Origin: Nepenthes gracilis
Taxonomy: Eukaryota; Streptophyta; Magnoliopsida; Caryophyllales; Nepenthaceae
Length of the DNA: 64,000 nt
Reading direction: 5' to 3'
Assembly: GCA_033239525.1 (NCBI GenBank)
Contig: BSYO01000014.1
Span: forward strand, 17,468,021 to 17,532,020
Shown here piece by piece: positions 34,101 to 45,210 of this stretch. Position numbers and translations under genes: made by a program. The stretch's first letter is position 1, and the number at the start of each line of letters is the position of its first letter. The notes beneath the pieces are model-generated. The model made no database searches. It had not been told where the DNA came from and worked only from the letters and a program-made list of their open reading frames with translations.

Positions 34101-35880
34101 TACTCCATGAAGATTTTCAACAATACAAGTATTATTACTATTGATGGGTGATTTCTTAAAGGCACAAAGATCCCTGCAATTTAGTCTTACAATTCTTCAT
34201 AATTTGCATGGCATATGACCTTTTTTTCCTAAAAGCTCATTTTGTATGGGATTTAGTTTAATGTTTCTTCTCTGCAAGCAAGGATATTGTCAAGAATGTA
34301 TTGAATATAAAAGTTGACCATACTACTCAACCAAGATCCTTGAGCATTGTACAAGGACATGACGTAGGAGTAACTCATTCCCGTTGAATTGGAATTGCCA
34401 CAACATGAGCCATTTTCTGAGCAAGAATATTGCGTTACAATAATGACTAGGAGAATTGAAAGGCATTATTAAGACATAATTTTCAGTAGATGGTATTGCC
34501 CACTAATAGTTTGCACAGATCTAACTTTCTGAATAACAATATAAATCAAGTAACTCCCCTTGAGGGTGTTGCAAAAAAAGAAAAAAATGAGTAAATGCAC
34601 ATTGATAAAAGCTATTTTTAACGTTCATAAATTTTTCCAACACATTATCATTTTTAACCACAAGAATTCAATTCAAAATCTTGATTTCACTATAAATCAA
34701 AGGATGTGAAAAATGCTAACAAGCAGTGAGAACAATAGGCTTGTTGAACTGCATAAAAGCAATTATGAAGGAGCATTGAGTGCCAATCATAGATGTCAAC
34801 ATTGACCAATATGTATCAGTATCGAACCCCCTGATGCCACGACAGTATTACAATATGTTTTCATATTGACATTATATTAACCTATATTAGCCAATATTTA
34901 AAATATTGCTTAATATACCAAATATTTGGCTAATACATCGGTTAATATAACCCTATTAGTTTACAATTTTTTTTAAAAAAAAAAATCTTCCAATATATCC
35001 GATATCAATACATATTGTCTAATATAACTAACATCGATACGGATTATTTGATACCAATACTGATATTTTCATCCATGGTACTAATCAAACAACACAAGAA
35101 AATTTAAAAAGATATCCTAGCTCAATATTAATCATACGGCCTCTAACTTTAGCACAGTGGAAAACTATAATTTCTTTAACCTCTTTTTTTTACCTATATT
35201 TTTTTAGTAGGCTGATTCACAATTTGCATCTTTTTAATGGACTGCTACTTATGTTAATGATAGTGCACTACAATGAATAGGATCAGAATCCTAACACAAA
35301 GAAGGAAAAATAACAAAAAACAAATGCCAAGCATGCTCTCTCTCCCTCCCCTCCTATTTCCTGTACACACACGCCTAGATGCACGCACAAGTCTGGAAGA
35401 GAGAGAGAGAGAGTGCATGTCAATAGTGACAGAGACCATATCCAAGAACAAGGACTTTAATAATAACACAGGAAAACTTGCTAAGTATTTGTAAGAACAT
35501 AAACTACAAGTCCCAACATCTTTTGCAGCAATTTCTATTCAATTCCACGTACACAAGCTGAGCATTATACTTTGACACAATCACTCTGATGGAAGGATAT
35601 TGTTTAAAGAAATTTCTAATTCCAATATCACACAATTATATCTGTAAAGTATCATACCATCCCAATAATATTGCATTGATACAAGAGGCACAAGACCTCA
35701 ATCATGGATGATAAAAACAGGAAGTGCACTCACCGGAACCATGAAGATGATCCGGACAATATATCTTTGGTATGTAGGCTCCGTGTAATTCATAAGATGT
35801 CGGTATATGTGAAACATTGCAAGAGCAATCGCTCCGATAGAGCACGGCAATGCGATAATGACATAGTAAATTGGTACCAT
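22137..35880 (-). CDS. LAZ1/DUF300 (OST-alpha/TMEM184-like) membrane protein
   Basis: Six coding exons: 35734-35880, 33082-33155, 32496-32645, 26706-26991, 25866-26099, 22137-22502. All junctions are GT-AG (donors mostly GTGAGT; acceptors TTCAG, GACAG, CTGCAG, TTAG) and keep one open frame of 1257 nt, giving 418 residues. ATG at 35880 is preceded by an in-frame TGA. Hydrophobic segments lie at about residues 4-26, 42-66, 79-105, 137-152, 170-194, 206-229 and 241-262. Family signatures are YRHLMNYTEP, RRCKQGCLQFVILKP, DLLQPFNPVPKF and VCVEM. Exon 6 encodes a polar Ser/Pro-rich tail (298-418). DUF300 proteins include Arabidopsis LAZ1, linked to tonoplast function, brassinosteroid signalling and hypersensitive-type cell death. 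Length fits the shorter LAZ1-homolog class. Introns 1, 3 and 5 carry transposons, yet the frame is intact. Confidence 0.93.
22503..25865 (-). other. Intron 5 of the LAZ1-type gene
   Basis: A 3363-bp intron, donor GTGAGT, acceptor CTGCAG. It contains the TIR element at 22812-23722, a GGTGGC-rich GC patch at about 23725-23890, and otherwise AT-rich sequence. Frames at 24634-25214 and 25293-25607 lie within it, have no recognised domain and are not called. Confidence 0.8.
22812..23722. mobile_element. Non-autonomous TIR element (911 bp) with 8-bp TSD
   Basis: Flanked by a perfect direct repeat GTTGGAGG (22804-22811 and 23723-23730). Termini are imperfect inverted repeats: CTATAAAGCACGGA at the left and, reverse-complemented, TTATAAAAGCATGGA at the right. 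Sub-terminal GTGTCC words occur near both ends (about 22854 and 23695). It carries no transposase. An 8-bp TSD suits hAT, but the terminal sequence resembles Mutator-like MITEs, so the superfamily is open. It sits in intron 5 of the LAZ1-type gene. Confidence 0.75.
28620..29704 (+). pseudogene. HARBI1-type (DDE_Tnp_4) transposase relic
   Basis: In shifting frames, characteristic blocks appear in order: VDEQVAIFLHILQI (about 28665), GALDGTYIKIKVPI (about 28955, containing the first catalytic Asp region), THDMQFVYVLPG (about 29065), VRYTNCNGFLTPSKGQGYHLNE (about 29280-29350, where the usual VDAGY/VD-Y Asp block lies), HQPRIANEFFNMK, RNVIEKYF, and ILRSPFYPVRTHNRVIIACYLLHNF (about 29460-29540). 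Internal stops such as those after VLPG and after HLNE show it is dead. The last 88 codons (29438-29704) remain open. Confidence 0.88.
29949..30385 (+). pseudogene. Myb/SANT-like accessory protein relic of the Harbinger element
   Basis: An ATG at 29949 opens MTQVDKNTKKK, followed in broken frames by LIDSLVELYN, NNGFKSKYLHKLDR, TLHIASKIKILKRG and a YDM-like segment. These match the NNGF-K-GYL and H-ES-IK-LK blocks of the Myb/SANT-like protein that accompanies PIF/Harbinger transposases and is needed for DNA binding. A 110-bp tandem duplication (29981-30198) repeats the central part, and several stops interrupt it. Confidence 0.7.
29981..30198. repeat. 110-bp tandem duplication inside the Harbinger element
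   Basis: 29981-30090 is repeated at 30091-30198 with a few substitutions and small deletions. Both copies start GATA(A/G)GAGCCTCATG and end TTTGCATAAACTAGA-like. It duplicates part of the Myb/SANT-like relic. Confidence 0.9.
33156..35733 (-). other. Intron 1 (first within the CDS) of the LAZ1-type gene
   Basis: A 2578-bp intron with donor GTGAGT and acceptor TTGACAG. It contains the MITE-like element 34789-35077 and a (GA)n tract near 35400-35415. An open minus-strand frame of 117 codons at 33496-33849 lies within it but has no family resemblance and is not part of the spliced product. Confidence 0.8.
34789..35077. mobile_element. MITE-like element (289 bp) with imperfect 9-bp TSD
   Basis: Flanking 9-mers GTGCCAATC (34780-34788) and GTACTAATC (35078-35086) match at 7 of 9. 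Ends are loosely inverted: ATAGATG...TATCAGTATCG on the left against CATGGATG...TATCAGTATTGG from the right. The interior is full of degenerate TATCGATA/CCAATAT words. Length, TSD size and intronic position fit a Mutator-type MITE, but the terminal match is weak. Confidence 0.45.
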
Positions 35881-36640
35881 TGCTCCTCTGACAACAACTG
35901 ATCAACCCAACTTGACACACAAAGAAAAACAAACAGATCAAAATTCATGAACTACAGAATAGAAAAAAACATAAGCGGAATAGAGGTGTTTACTCATACC
36001 AGTACAAACATAACAATATTCGAAGCTAGATGTCTGCAGCTTCGCTATGTTAATAATTGGATCTGGAAGCTATACCTCCAAACAACTGACTCAAATTAAC
36101 TCATCTTTGAACCGTAACCCTACCACAGGAAAATTAATAATCATTACTCGGCAGAAAAATTAGAAATTCGTTTATCAATTTTGAAATTTTCTTACTTACA
36201 GATAAAAAAAAAAAAACTAGAAGTCGAATTAGAAAACTGCCATACCAAATGCCCAGATCATCTCAAACACACAAAAAAAAATATAAAAATAAAATAAGAA
36301 AGTAGGCCAACTATATGGGAGAAAATACATAAAAGTAAGACAATATTTAACTTAAACAGATATAGTTTCGAAAGAAATAATGTTATCCAAGTAGAACCGG
36401 CGAATTCTCAACGGACATTGAAACTTAGAGATTATTTTTAAGAAAATCTACTTCGAATGTGAGAAGAAAAAACAAACCGAAAAGAAAAGACGCTAACCTC
36501 GACGAGATCAACAATCGGAGATAGAGGTGCAGGGAAGGACGCGGAAGAATGAAATCTCCGCGGCTAATAGAAGAAGCAAAGCTACCAATGGCGGCTTATA
36601 GACACTCTCGCTGTACGCAGAGAGAGAGAGAGAGAGATCG
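35881..36640 (-). promoter_or_regulatory. 5' UTR exon, leader intron and promoter side of the LAZ1-type gene
   Basis: A donor (GAG|GTTAGC, about 36499 on the minus strand) ends a leader exon of roughly 36500-36640 that contains a (GA)9 tract, CT-rich on the transcript strand. The leader intron runs to an acceptor at about 35898 (GATCAG), 17 nt before the ATG at 35880. Leader introns are common in this family and often raise expression. The transcription start was not located precisely. Confidence 0.55.
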
Positions 36641-36649
36641 CGAAGAGAA

Positions 36650-37598
36650 GATGAGTACGTATCGACGATCAAAGGAGAAGAAGTGTTATATCCGCCTTCA
36701 GGTGATCGGTCAAGAAATTTTCATTTTAGTTTTCTTAAGTGATATTATTTATTTATTTATATCTATTAAAATTATTATTATTTTTATATGATAAGAGAAA
36801 AAAATAAAAAATATGGTAAATTAGGATATTATCAATTTTAATATTTTTAACTTATTCAAGTATTAAATATAAAATTAAAATAAATATGATAAATATATAA
36901 ATAATAGAGAAAAAGATATTTAATATAGTTTAATAAACCAATTTTTCCTTTTGAATGGTGATCAAACCTTATAAAATAAATTAACGCTCTAATTCTAGAG
37001 ATATTTCTCAATAGTTACACCTTTAATATTAAAAAAATATGAATACAAAATTTTTAATATTGATCCAAATTTATCATATAATATATTTTTTAAAAAACCT
37101 TATAATGCCTATTTTCCATAATAAGTATTTTTAAAATGTAAAATTATTATAAAATTATATATGAAATTAAGTATGTAGTATGTATAAATTTCAGCTTCCC
37201 CACATTGGTATGCATTTGGGTATGTGTAGATTTTAAAACAAAAAAAGTTTAAATAATATAGAATTATTTACATCAATATGTTGTTAATTTAACAAAGAAT
37301 GATATATATTTATAAAAATACTTAAAAAATAAATGTTTAAAAATTTATTTAAAACTAAAAATACTAGCAACCAAATATAAAAATTATTAATAGGGGCATG
37401 AAATACATAAAATTAAGAGTGGTTTTAAAATCTTTTAATTGATTCACAAATTCTGTGAAATTTAAAAAAAGAAAACAATTGCCCAAACTGTAAAGATTAC
37501 AAACAATATAATTTATTATAATATAAAACAACATAATTAGAATATATTCATTTATTAAAATTATAATCTATTATAAATATATTTATTATCATTAAAAT
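36650..37598. other. AT-rich intergenic DNA between LAZ1-type gene and Tat element
   Basis: Extremely AT-rich. It presumably holds the distal promoter of the minus-strand gene. No motif cluster stood out. It ends at the TSD (AAAAT, 37594-37598) of the Tat element. Confidence 0.4.
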
Positions 37599-38530
37599 TG
37601 ATGGGGACGACTGGAGTAGGCCAACCCAAAAATGCGATCAGCCTAAAAATATCGCAACCTACTAACCTAAAGAACAGGCAATGCCCCAATTGATCAAAAA
37701 AGATTTTTAGGCAACCAGGTGTAGCCCAAATCAAATGTGGCTCAAGTCAGAAGCAGCCCACAAGCCCTTTCCTATGCACAACGGTCACCTGCCCTAATTA
37801 GTCATGATGCTGAGAATTTTCCTAGATGACAACCTCCTTTGAAATGGAAGCCCCCAAATCAGTATACATCCTGAAAGGAAAGCTCTCAAATCAGCATATG
37901 ACTCACAATGGAAGTTTCAGCATTCACGGTATACGACATATCCGCGGAGGAAAAAATTCTCTCTTCCTACCGTTGCAACCCTATTTGATACATGCATTCC
38001 CCCGATGGATGGAAAGGATCTCTTCAAATGGCTAGCAGCTCGCCTTACTGCCTAAAAAGGGTAGTGAGGTCTGACGGCTATAAAATACCCTGAGGACACA
38101 CTCCAAAGGCACGCTCTCTTCAATACTTAAACTCGCACAAGCAATCCTTTAAACAACCAATTGCTATTCACCTTCCCATTGTTTGTTCCCAGCAACCCAG
38201 TGGTCTAAAAAGTCACTCTCCATAAGCGCACTATAACCTAAAGTCACTTCACGCAGAGTGCACCTTGGAATTAGACTCACAAATCCCATTCCTAGTATCA
38301 ACTCTAGCATATTCTGTTTTTACCTTCTTCATCTTGGAAGGAAGATTACTGACTTGAGTATCGGAGGATAAATCGAGAAGCGAATTTTACCGTTTTTCTC
38401 TAACTTCTCGTCTTTTGTTGTGGTGTACAGGATCCAGGCCACGCAGAACGAAGACTGGACCCCACGTCAGCACGAGCCTAAGAAGTAGTTGAATCCGAAT
38501 CCGTCCAAAATTCAAATCCATGACGCATCA
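37599..38530 (+). repeat. 5' LTR of the Tat element
   Basis: About 932 bp, starting TGATGGGGACG and ending GACGCATCA. The last about 340 bp (38188-38529) aligns with the 3' LTR remnant, sharing CTTCATCTTGGAAGGAAGAT, TAACTTCTCGTC/ATCTTTT and CCACGTCAGCAC. Promoter and R/U5 follow the TATA box at 38079. Confidence 0.88.
38079..38087 (+). promoter_or_regulatory. TATA box of the Tat 5' LTR
   Basis: TATAAAATA within the LTR, about 450 bp before its end, in plus orientation matching gag-pol. Confidence 0.65.
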
Positions 38531-38531
38531 T

Positions 38532-38546
38532 TGGTATCGTCTGTGG
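38532..38546 (+). promoter_or_regulatory. Primer binding site
   Basis: TGGTATCGTCTGTGG starts 1-2 nt after the 5' LTR. Tat elements typically have TGGCGCCGTCTGTGG here; the two differences are both C/G to T/A transitions, as in the rest of the element. Confidence 0.7.
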
Positions 38547-38572
38547 AAAGCCGAACGAAAAGGCTAACCACT

Positions 38573-40162
38573 ATGTCATCTACATCAATCTCATCAACGG
38601 ATATGGTGAATACGAGATCGCAAGCCAACGTTCTTGCAAAGGAAGTCACTTCCCTCGACAACAACCACTTTGCTAGTAGCCGGGCTGGAGATCGACCAGC
38701 TCTGATCATCCTAGTAATGGCAGAACAGATGGACAAAATATTCCAAATGCTCTAGGTGCTCTGTACGCCCCAGGGTAAATAGAGGCAGGGGGCTCCCTCC
38801 TCTTCAACCCATGCTCCGGCTTCCAGGCATGGAGGCCAGAGAAAGAAGAAATTGACCTAGAAGGCTGCATGACCGAGTAACTCCAACACCCGACGGCCTC
38901 AAACACTAGAAGCCGTTCAAGGTTGAAAGGACGGTTGAGCCACGGAACCCCTGAGAAGAGCTTGGAAAGAAGGAACCCCTACTACTCTCGGGACAAGCAA
39001 AGGCCACAGATTCAAGAAGGAGCCTCTTGCATCACTCGACCAGCAAGTGGTAGCAGCTGGTCGGTGCCACACCACTCAGCGAGGCACTCGGAGTTGAGGA
39101 CCTACCTCACACAAAAAGGTTCTGCAACCTCCTCGTAGGTGGAGGAGAATGTTCAAAAGATATGTAACCGCATGTTCAAAGGAGAAGCTAGCGAACACTC
39201 GGCCAATCCAAAGAGATCCCCTTTTACCATGGTGATCCGGACCCATCTGCTTCCACCAAAATTTAAAATGCCAACCCTAGAACCCTACGACAGAAGCACT
39301 GATCCCATGAATCACCTCTATTACTTTCGTACTCTGCTTAGCTTCCAAGGCCTAAAGAAGGTTTCTATGTGCCAGTGCTTCCCTCTCACTCTGAAGAGGG
39401 ACGCACAAATTTGGTTCTATCGGCTCTCGATGAATTCAATCTGAAGTTTTCGGGACCTTACTGGTAGCTTCCTGTCTCAATATGCCTCTAGTCGTTGCAA
39501 AGAGAAACAACCATGGTACCTTACTTATGTCAAGTAGAAGTCAGGTGAAAACTTAAGGAAGTTCTTAGAGCGATTTACTGTTGAAGCCCGAAAAATACCT
39601 AAGCTCACCGACGAGGTGAAGCTTAGTAGTTTTATTTCCAATTTGAGATTGGATGACTTTTTTAAACATCTGGCCCATGAGGACCCACAAATCTTCCTGG
39701 AGGCTGAGTCCATCACTCGAGCCAACATAGCGATGGAAGAAGCTAATGAGGTGAAGCACCCAGAATGGGCCGATCATCCTCACTCCATGCTAGTGGACGG
39801 AAAAAGGAAGAATGGGAGGTCATGACAACCCCTGAAGGAAGCAACCCAGAATTGAGCTACCTGTACAAAGAGAGTTCAAGCCCATACATATGACTCCACT
39901 AAATGACTCTTGGGCAAACGTCCTCATACAGATTTGAGAGGAGAAGTTCATGAAATGGCCAAAGCCAATAAAGAACCCGGAGAGAGGAGATCCGATAAAA
40001 TACTGCGACTTTCATCGATATCCAGATCATAATACGAAAGACTATAGGACTCTACAGGAAGATATCAAGGAGTTGTTCTACCGGGGCCACTTCACCAAGT
40101 TCCTGAGGAACTTGGGACATAACCCTGATCCCTTAGGCGAGGAAAGGCCTGAGCAGCAATAA
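38573..40162 (+). pseudogene. Tat gag relic
   Basis: Starts near ATG 38573. Recognisable Gag blocks are PPKFKMPTLEPYDRSTDPMNHLYYF (about 39256-39330), SMCQCFPLTLKRDAQIWFYRL (about 39367-39425), KSGENLRKFLERFTVEARK (about 39538-39595), and a zinc-binding-like block YCDFHRYPDHNTKDYRTL (about 40000-40055) with RGHFTKFLR after it. Stops at several points, including TAG at 39535 where Gln is expected (VKQKSGE context), break the frame. Confidence 0.88.
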
Positions 40163-40177
40163 CTGAAGAATCGGGTC

Positions 40178-40936
40178 GTGATTGGAGTGGTCAATATGGT
40201 GACCACCAGGCCGCCCAAGACTCACAATGCGGATCGCAAGGAAAAGCTAATTGGGCACAAAAAGCAAAGGGTAGGAGATGATGTCATTAGTTTTAGTAAT
40301 GATGATATGACGTATGTAATCTCCTCACATACTAATCCCCTAATTGTATCCATCATCATTTCAGATGGTATTGTAGACTACTAGTTGAAATAAGTCTTTA
40401 TCGATAATAAAAATTTTTGTGATTTGCTTTACCTCGATGATTATTTCAAATTGGGATTAAAAAAAAGTTAATTAAAATCGGTCGAAGGGCCACTCTATGA
40501 ATTAGATAATGAATTAGTAGCCGTCCAAGGGACCATCCGGCAAGAGGTTACCTTGGGCACGTACCACAGGACAATCAGCCGTACGCTCACCTTTTTGGTT
40601 GTTGACTTGCCTTCTGTATACAACGCCATACTCGGCCGATCATACTTGGCGGCATTCAGGGCCGTAACATCGATGCCCCACCTAAAAATAAAATTTTTAA
40701 CAGCATATGATATTGATGAAGTGTTGGACGACCAAGTGATTGGTCAAATATTCTACTTGTCCCAAGTTGCCCCAAATGGCGTCGATCAGCCGGCAAATGA
40801 CCTGGACCATCAAGATGAAACAATTCTACAGCAGGTGCAATCCGGTGAGGCCACTGACCTCATACCCTTGAATCCGGATAACTTGGATAAATGCAAACAG
40901 ATATGGGGCTCACTCGCCAGACCTTTGCATGGCTAG
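40178..40936 (+). pseudogene. Tat protease relic
   Basis: ISFSNDDMTYVISSHTNPL (about 40285) is the start of the Tat protease region, and DLPSVYNAILGRSYLAAFRAV (about 40603) plus HLKIKFLT are its conserved C-terminal blocks. The catalytic DNGSS-like segment near 40400-40440 is disrupted by stops and substitutions. Confidence 0.8.
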
Positions 40937-40999
40937 CTAATCAACTTCTTAAGCCATAATGTAGATGTCTTCGCATGGACGCCCGTTGATATGCTTGGG

Positions 41000-41750
41000 A
41001 TCCCTGTCAGAGTAATGATCTGCAAGTTAGGTCTCAATCCTAGTCGTAAGCCCACCAGGTAGAAGTGGAGGAACCTCTCATTCGAAAAGCTAATAGCCAT
41101 CTGGAGAGAAAGTAAGGAAGTGTTGGACATCGAATTTATAAAGAAAGTTTAATATCCGAATTGGCTCTCCAACATGGTTCTCATCAAGAAGAGTAATGGG
41201 AAGTGGAAAATGTACGTCAATTTCATCGACGTTAATAAAGCCTGCCCGAAGGACAGCTTTTCGTTATTGAGGATCGACCTGCTAGTGGACTCCACTTTTG
41301 GGCATGAACTATTGAGTTTTATGGATGCCTATTCGGATTACAATCAGATCCGGGTGAGTCCGAAAGGCGAGGAGTACACTTTCTTTATGACCGACCAAGG
41401 GACCTACTGTTATAGGGTCATACCTTTCGATTTGAAGAATGTAGGTGCCACTTACCAAAGGCTCGTGACAAAAATATTTGAGAAGTAGATCGGCCGAAAT
41501 ATGGAGGTGTATGTAGATAACATGTTCATCAAAAGTAAGACCACTAACGACCATATTCGTAATCTTACTGAACCCTTCGAGGTGCTCTGGACACATCAGA
41601 TAAAACTAAACCCCTCTAAGTGTGTCTTTGAGGTATTCTTTGAAAAGTTCTTAGGTTTCATCGTCTCTCAATGGGAAATCAAGACAAACTCAGAGAAGAT
41701 AAAATCCCTTATGGGCATGGCCTCACCGCGGAATGTGAATGATGTCTAGA
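41000..41750 (+). pseudogene. Tat reverse transcriptase relic
   Basis: Blocks in order: VQYPNWLSNMVLIKKSNGKWKMYV region (about 41147-41217, with TAA in place of Gln at 41150), DVNKACPKDSFSL, SFMDAYSDYNQI (usual SGYNQI), FFMTDQGTYCYRVIPFDLKN, GATYQRLV, and EVYVDNMFIKSK (41504-41540), where the second catalytic Asp of YVDD is Asn. TAG codons at 41486 and 41747 replace Gln in conserved contexts. The polymerase cannot be active. Confidence 0.92.
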
Positions 41751-41752
41751 AG

Positions 41753-42680
41753 ATGACCAGGAGACTGGCAGCCCTCTCCCATTTTCTGGCCAATTCTAAA
41801 GACAAATACCTCCCTTTCTTCAAGGCCTTGAGGGGGACGAAGGTTAATGGATTCCAATGGACGATAGAATGTCAGGCCGCCTTCGACGAACCAAAAATGT
41901 ACCTGGCCAACCCACCACTTCTAACGTCACCAAGAGAGGGTGATGAGCTATACCTATACTTAGCTATTTCAGAGGCGGCATTGAGCTCCGTTTTGATACG
42001 TTAGAAGTTTGACACGTAGTGGCCAGTTCACTGCGTCAGCAAAACCCTGACTACCGTCAATACTCATTACCTTTATGTCGAGAAGATTGCAATGGCACTC
42101 GTCTTCTCGGCCAGAAATTTGCGACCCTACTTCTAGGCGCACTGGATAATTATCCTGACCAACCAACCATTAAAGGGCATCCTGTGTAAAAGCGACATTT
42201 CGGACGGTCGGTTAAGTGGGTCATCAAATTGGAAGAGTTCAACATTGAATTCAGGTCAAGGCTGGCCATCAAGGGATAGGCATTGGCCGACTTTATTGTC
42301 GAGACCATGACCCCAATCCCTAATACGAACTACACCGGCGACGTTGACCACCGAACTAAAGTACCAAGTTGGGTTCTTTATGTGAATGGCTCGTCGACGA
42401 ACTTAGGCAGTGGGGTCGAAGTGATCAGAGGACCCTTGGCGGGTTCACAGTGAAATACTCCTTGAAGCTTGGTTTACCGGCCACCAATAATGTGGTCGAA
42501 TATGAAGCCCTACTCGTAGAATTGTCGCTTGCTAATGAATGCTCAGTTAGACACTTGACTGTCTATAATGATTTAAAGTTGGTTGTCAATCAGATCCGTG
42601 AAACTTCGAGGCACTGAACCCTCTGCTAGCCAAATACTTGGTTAAGGCAAAGAGTGCGATCCAAAGGTTCGACAAGCTCG
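41753..42680 (+). pseudogene. Tat RNase H relic
   Basis: RRLAALSHFL, PFFKALRG, FQWTIECQAAFDE and LYLYLAISEAALSSVLIR lead into the connection domain. AIKG-ALADFIVE (TAG at 42277) and WVLYVNGSS (about 42367-42393) open RNase H, then NNVVEYEALLVELSLANECSVRHLTVYNDLKLVVNQI follows in another frame. A frameshift lies between about 42395 and 42450. Confidence 0.87.
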
Positions 42681-42844
42681 ACGTGATTCACATGCCAAGG
42701 GCTAAAAACTGGAAGGCCGACTAGCTTGCGAGGGTGGCGACGGCAAAGAATTTGAAACAATACTCACAGGATATGCGAGAAGTATTGACCTCTCCGAGCA
42801 TAGAGAAGCAAGAAGCAATGCAGGTCTCCGACAGTAAAAACTGA

Positions 42845-43205
42845 ATGTCGCCCTACTGGAGATACCTCACGGACGAATTCCTACCCAAAAATTCAGACGA
42901 GGCTAAGGACATAAAGAAGATGGCCGGCTGGTATACCATTGTGGATGGAAAGTTATACCGTCGCGAGTACTCGACCCCTTACATTCGGTGCCTTATACCA
43001 AAAGAGGCCAATTACACATTGGATGAGGTACACCTTGAAATCTATGGGTCACACATTGGCGATAAGAACCTAGCCTTCAAGGTGATGCACCAAGGATACT
43101 ACTGGCCAACTATGAAGAAGGACACCATTGAATTTGTAAAGAGGTGCAAGAATTGTCAAGTCTATGGCAACCTTCACCATCAACCGCCCCGCCGACGGTG
43201 CTGTC
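42845..43205 (+). pseudogene. Integrase N-terminal (zinc-binding) fragment, core deleted
   Basis: An open frame of 121 codons. It contains the spacer YLTDEFLP and GKLYRR and the integrase HHCC zinc-binding block, with His in EVHLEIYGSHIGDKNLA and the pair CKNC near 43147-43158, preceded by YYWPTMKKD. The catalytic core (DDE) and C-terminus are absent: sequence after about 43190 is already that of the antisense-ORF region. The deletion makes the element non-autonomous. Confidence 0.88.
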
Positions 43206-43987
43206 GTTGACTCCACTTGCTCTCCAACAACTGGTTCTGCCTACTGCTCAATAAACGACTCCACCAGCCCTTTGGCATTGGCCCAACTGGTTCTCCCTCA
43301 ATTAGCACGGCCAGTACCGTAGGTACACTCAACAGTGGTAGCTCAATGATAGGCTCCCCGATGGCGATCCAATAACACCTAAATCCAAAAGAATGGTGGG
43401 AGTCTCAACCCAAGACTGCTTCCAATGCCCTCCAGGCACCCAACCATGCGAAAATCAATAGCAGTGGAAGACGAGGAAGAAGGCGGAACTAGTGTAACCC
43501 GCTTTCAAGAAAGGCTACCAGAAGGATCCCCAATAACAAGAGCCTCAACTTTTCTCTAAGGCTGAGATGGCATTGGGGGAGGAGCCTTTTCCTTCTGGAC
43601 CGATGAGCGTGGGCCCCAACGAGCTCGCCTGATCTCGTCAGGGGACATGAGGTGGTCCCTCCTAAACTCATCTGGATATTCTCGAACCATGTAAGACCTT
43701 AATATTTTGACCCGGATTATATTGTTTTGGACTTAATATAGTAATAAATAATATGATATATTAATATTAATAAATATTATTGATTATAATAGATATTAAA
43801 TAATTAATAATAAATGACAAATAATAATAATAATAAATAGGGATAATAATAGATATTAATAAATATTAATAATAATTAGTAATAAATAATAGTATTACTA
43901 TTAAATAATAATATTAAATGATATTATAATAAAATATTAGTAAAATATTAATAATAAATATAACAATAATAAATTTGTAAATACAAG

Positions 43988-44036
<49 letters not shown>
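43988..44036. repeat. (TAA)n microsatellite
   Basis: About 16 uninterrupted ATA/TAA triplets in the nested solo LTR. On the minus strand one frame reads as poly-Leu and another as poly-Ile. Confidence 0.95.
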
Positions 44037-44819
44037 GGAAAGCATGGAGGGAAATGAACGAAGAAGAAGGAGAGGGAAAGAGGGAGGAACTGCCGGGCGA
44101 TTCGTGAGGCGATGATTTCTCCTTCTCCCGCCGATCAATGGGAAAAGCCAGTTTACCTTCTTCCTCTTGGTCACCAGCCACGTTTCTCTCCTTTCAGTTT
44201 TTATCATTCCCTTTTTAATCGTTGAATCTGTTTTCTTCTTTTGGGGGTCGCTGTCGAAATCAAAGAGAGAGAGAGTGAGAACAAGGTAGCTGGAAGTCCA
44301 TTGTTGGTGTCTGCCGTTGCCGCTAGAGTAAATACCGGAGACATCATTGTTAAGCCGCCACTGGAAGCCACTTCAGACGTGCCGAGGAAAATCAAAGGCA
44401 TCAGGCAAGTTGATTTGAGATTCATTGACAAGTAATCTTCCTATTCTTGTAAGTAATTTTCATACTTTGTGCAAACAATCTCTTCCTCCTTCTTTGAAAA
44501 GTTATTATGGATGATCGCATATCCCAATTTCATGGGATTTGGCAAAATTGGTTGGGTTATGATAAAAAAAAAAGGGGGTGAAACAGAGCCACGGCTCGGA
44601 TGACACTGGGAACTAGAAAATTAGGGGTTGTCGCTAAAATTGGGGCTTGATAAAATGTGAAATTATGTTATAATTTCTCTTTATTTTCATAATTGGAAGT
44701 GAAAGTTGAAAATTCCTTTGCCTGAATGAGAATCGAACGAAAAGTGAATAAACAGAGGGCTGTGCTCTATTTTGCGAAATGGGTATGGAAATGGTATATG
44801 CGGCAGCATGAGTGTGAGT

Positions 44820-45210
44820 AGCCATATGTGTGTGTGGGTATGTATATAAATATATGTATATATATTGTATGTATGTATTTATATAAGTAGAAGCATGTGT
44901 GTGTACTACTCGGATGTATTACCAGCTGTGTGTGTGTGTGGATCGTTGAGTGTGTGGGGTGTTTGTAATGGAGGAAGTGTGCTGGCAGTGTGAGTAGTGT
45001 GTAAGAGAGCTGCTATGTATGTGCTGGTAGTGTAATGGGTGTGCTACCGTGAGCATGTAGGTGTGTGTATGTGTGGGTGTGTGTGTGCCGCTTTGCGTGC
45101 ATGGGTGTGAACTAGTGTGTGTGCAGCATGTATATTGGTAGTGTGAGGGTGTGTGTTAACAGTGTAGGTGTGTGCTAGTAGTATTTGTGTATATGGATGT
45201 GTTGTGTGTG
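44820..45210. repeat. TG-rich cryptic simple repeat
   Basis: Nearly 400 bp of imperfect TGTG, GTAGTGTG and TGTATG words within the nested solo LTR, with purine/pyrimidine alternation. Confidence 0.8.

Noticed and set aside
43914..44207. 97-codon minus-strand frame with a poly-Leu run
   Set aside because: It is the translation of the (TAA)n microsatellite and adjoining AG/CT-rich LTR sequence, with no domain.
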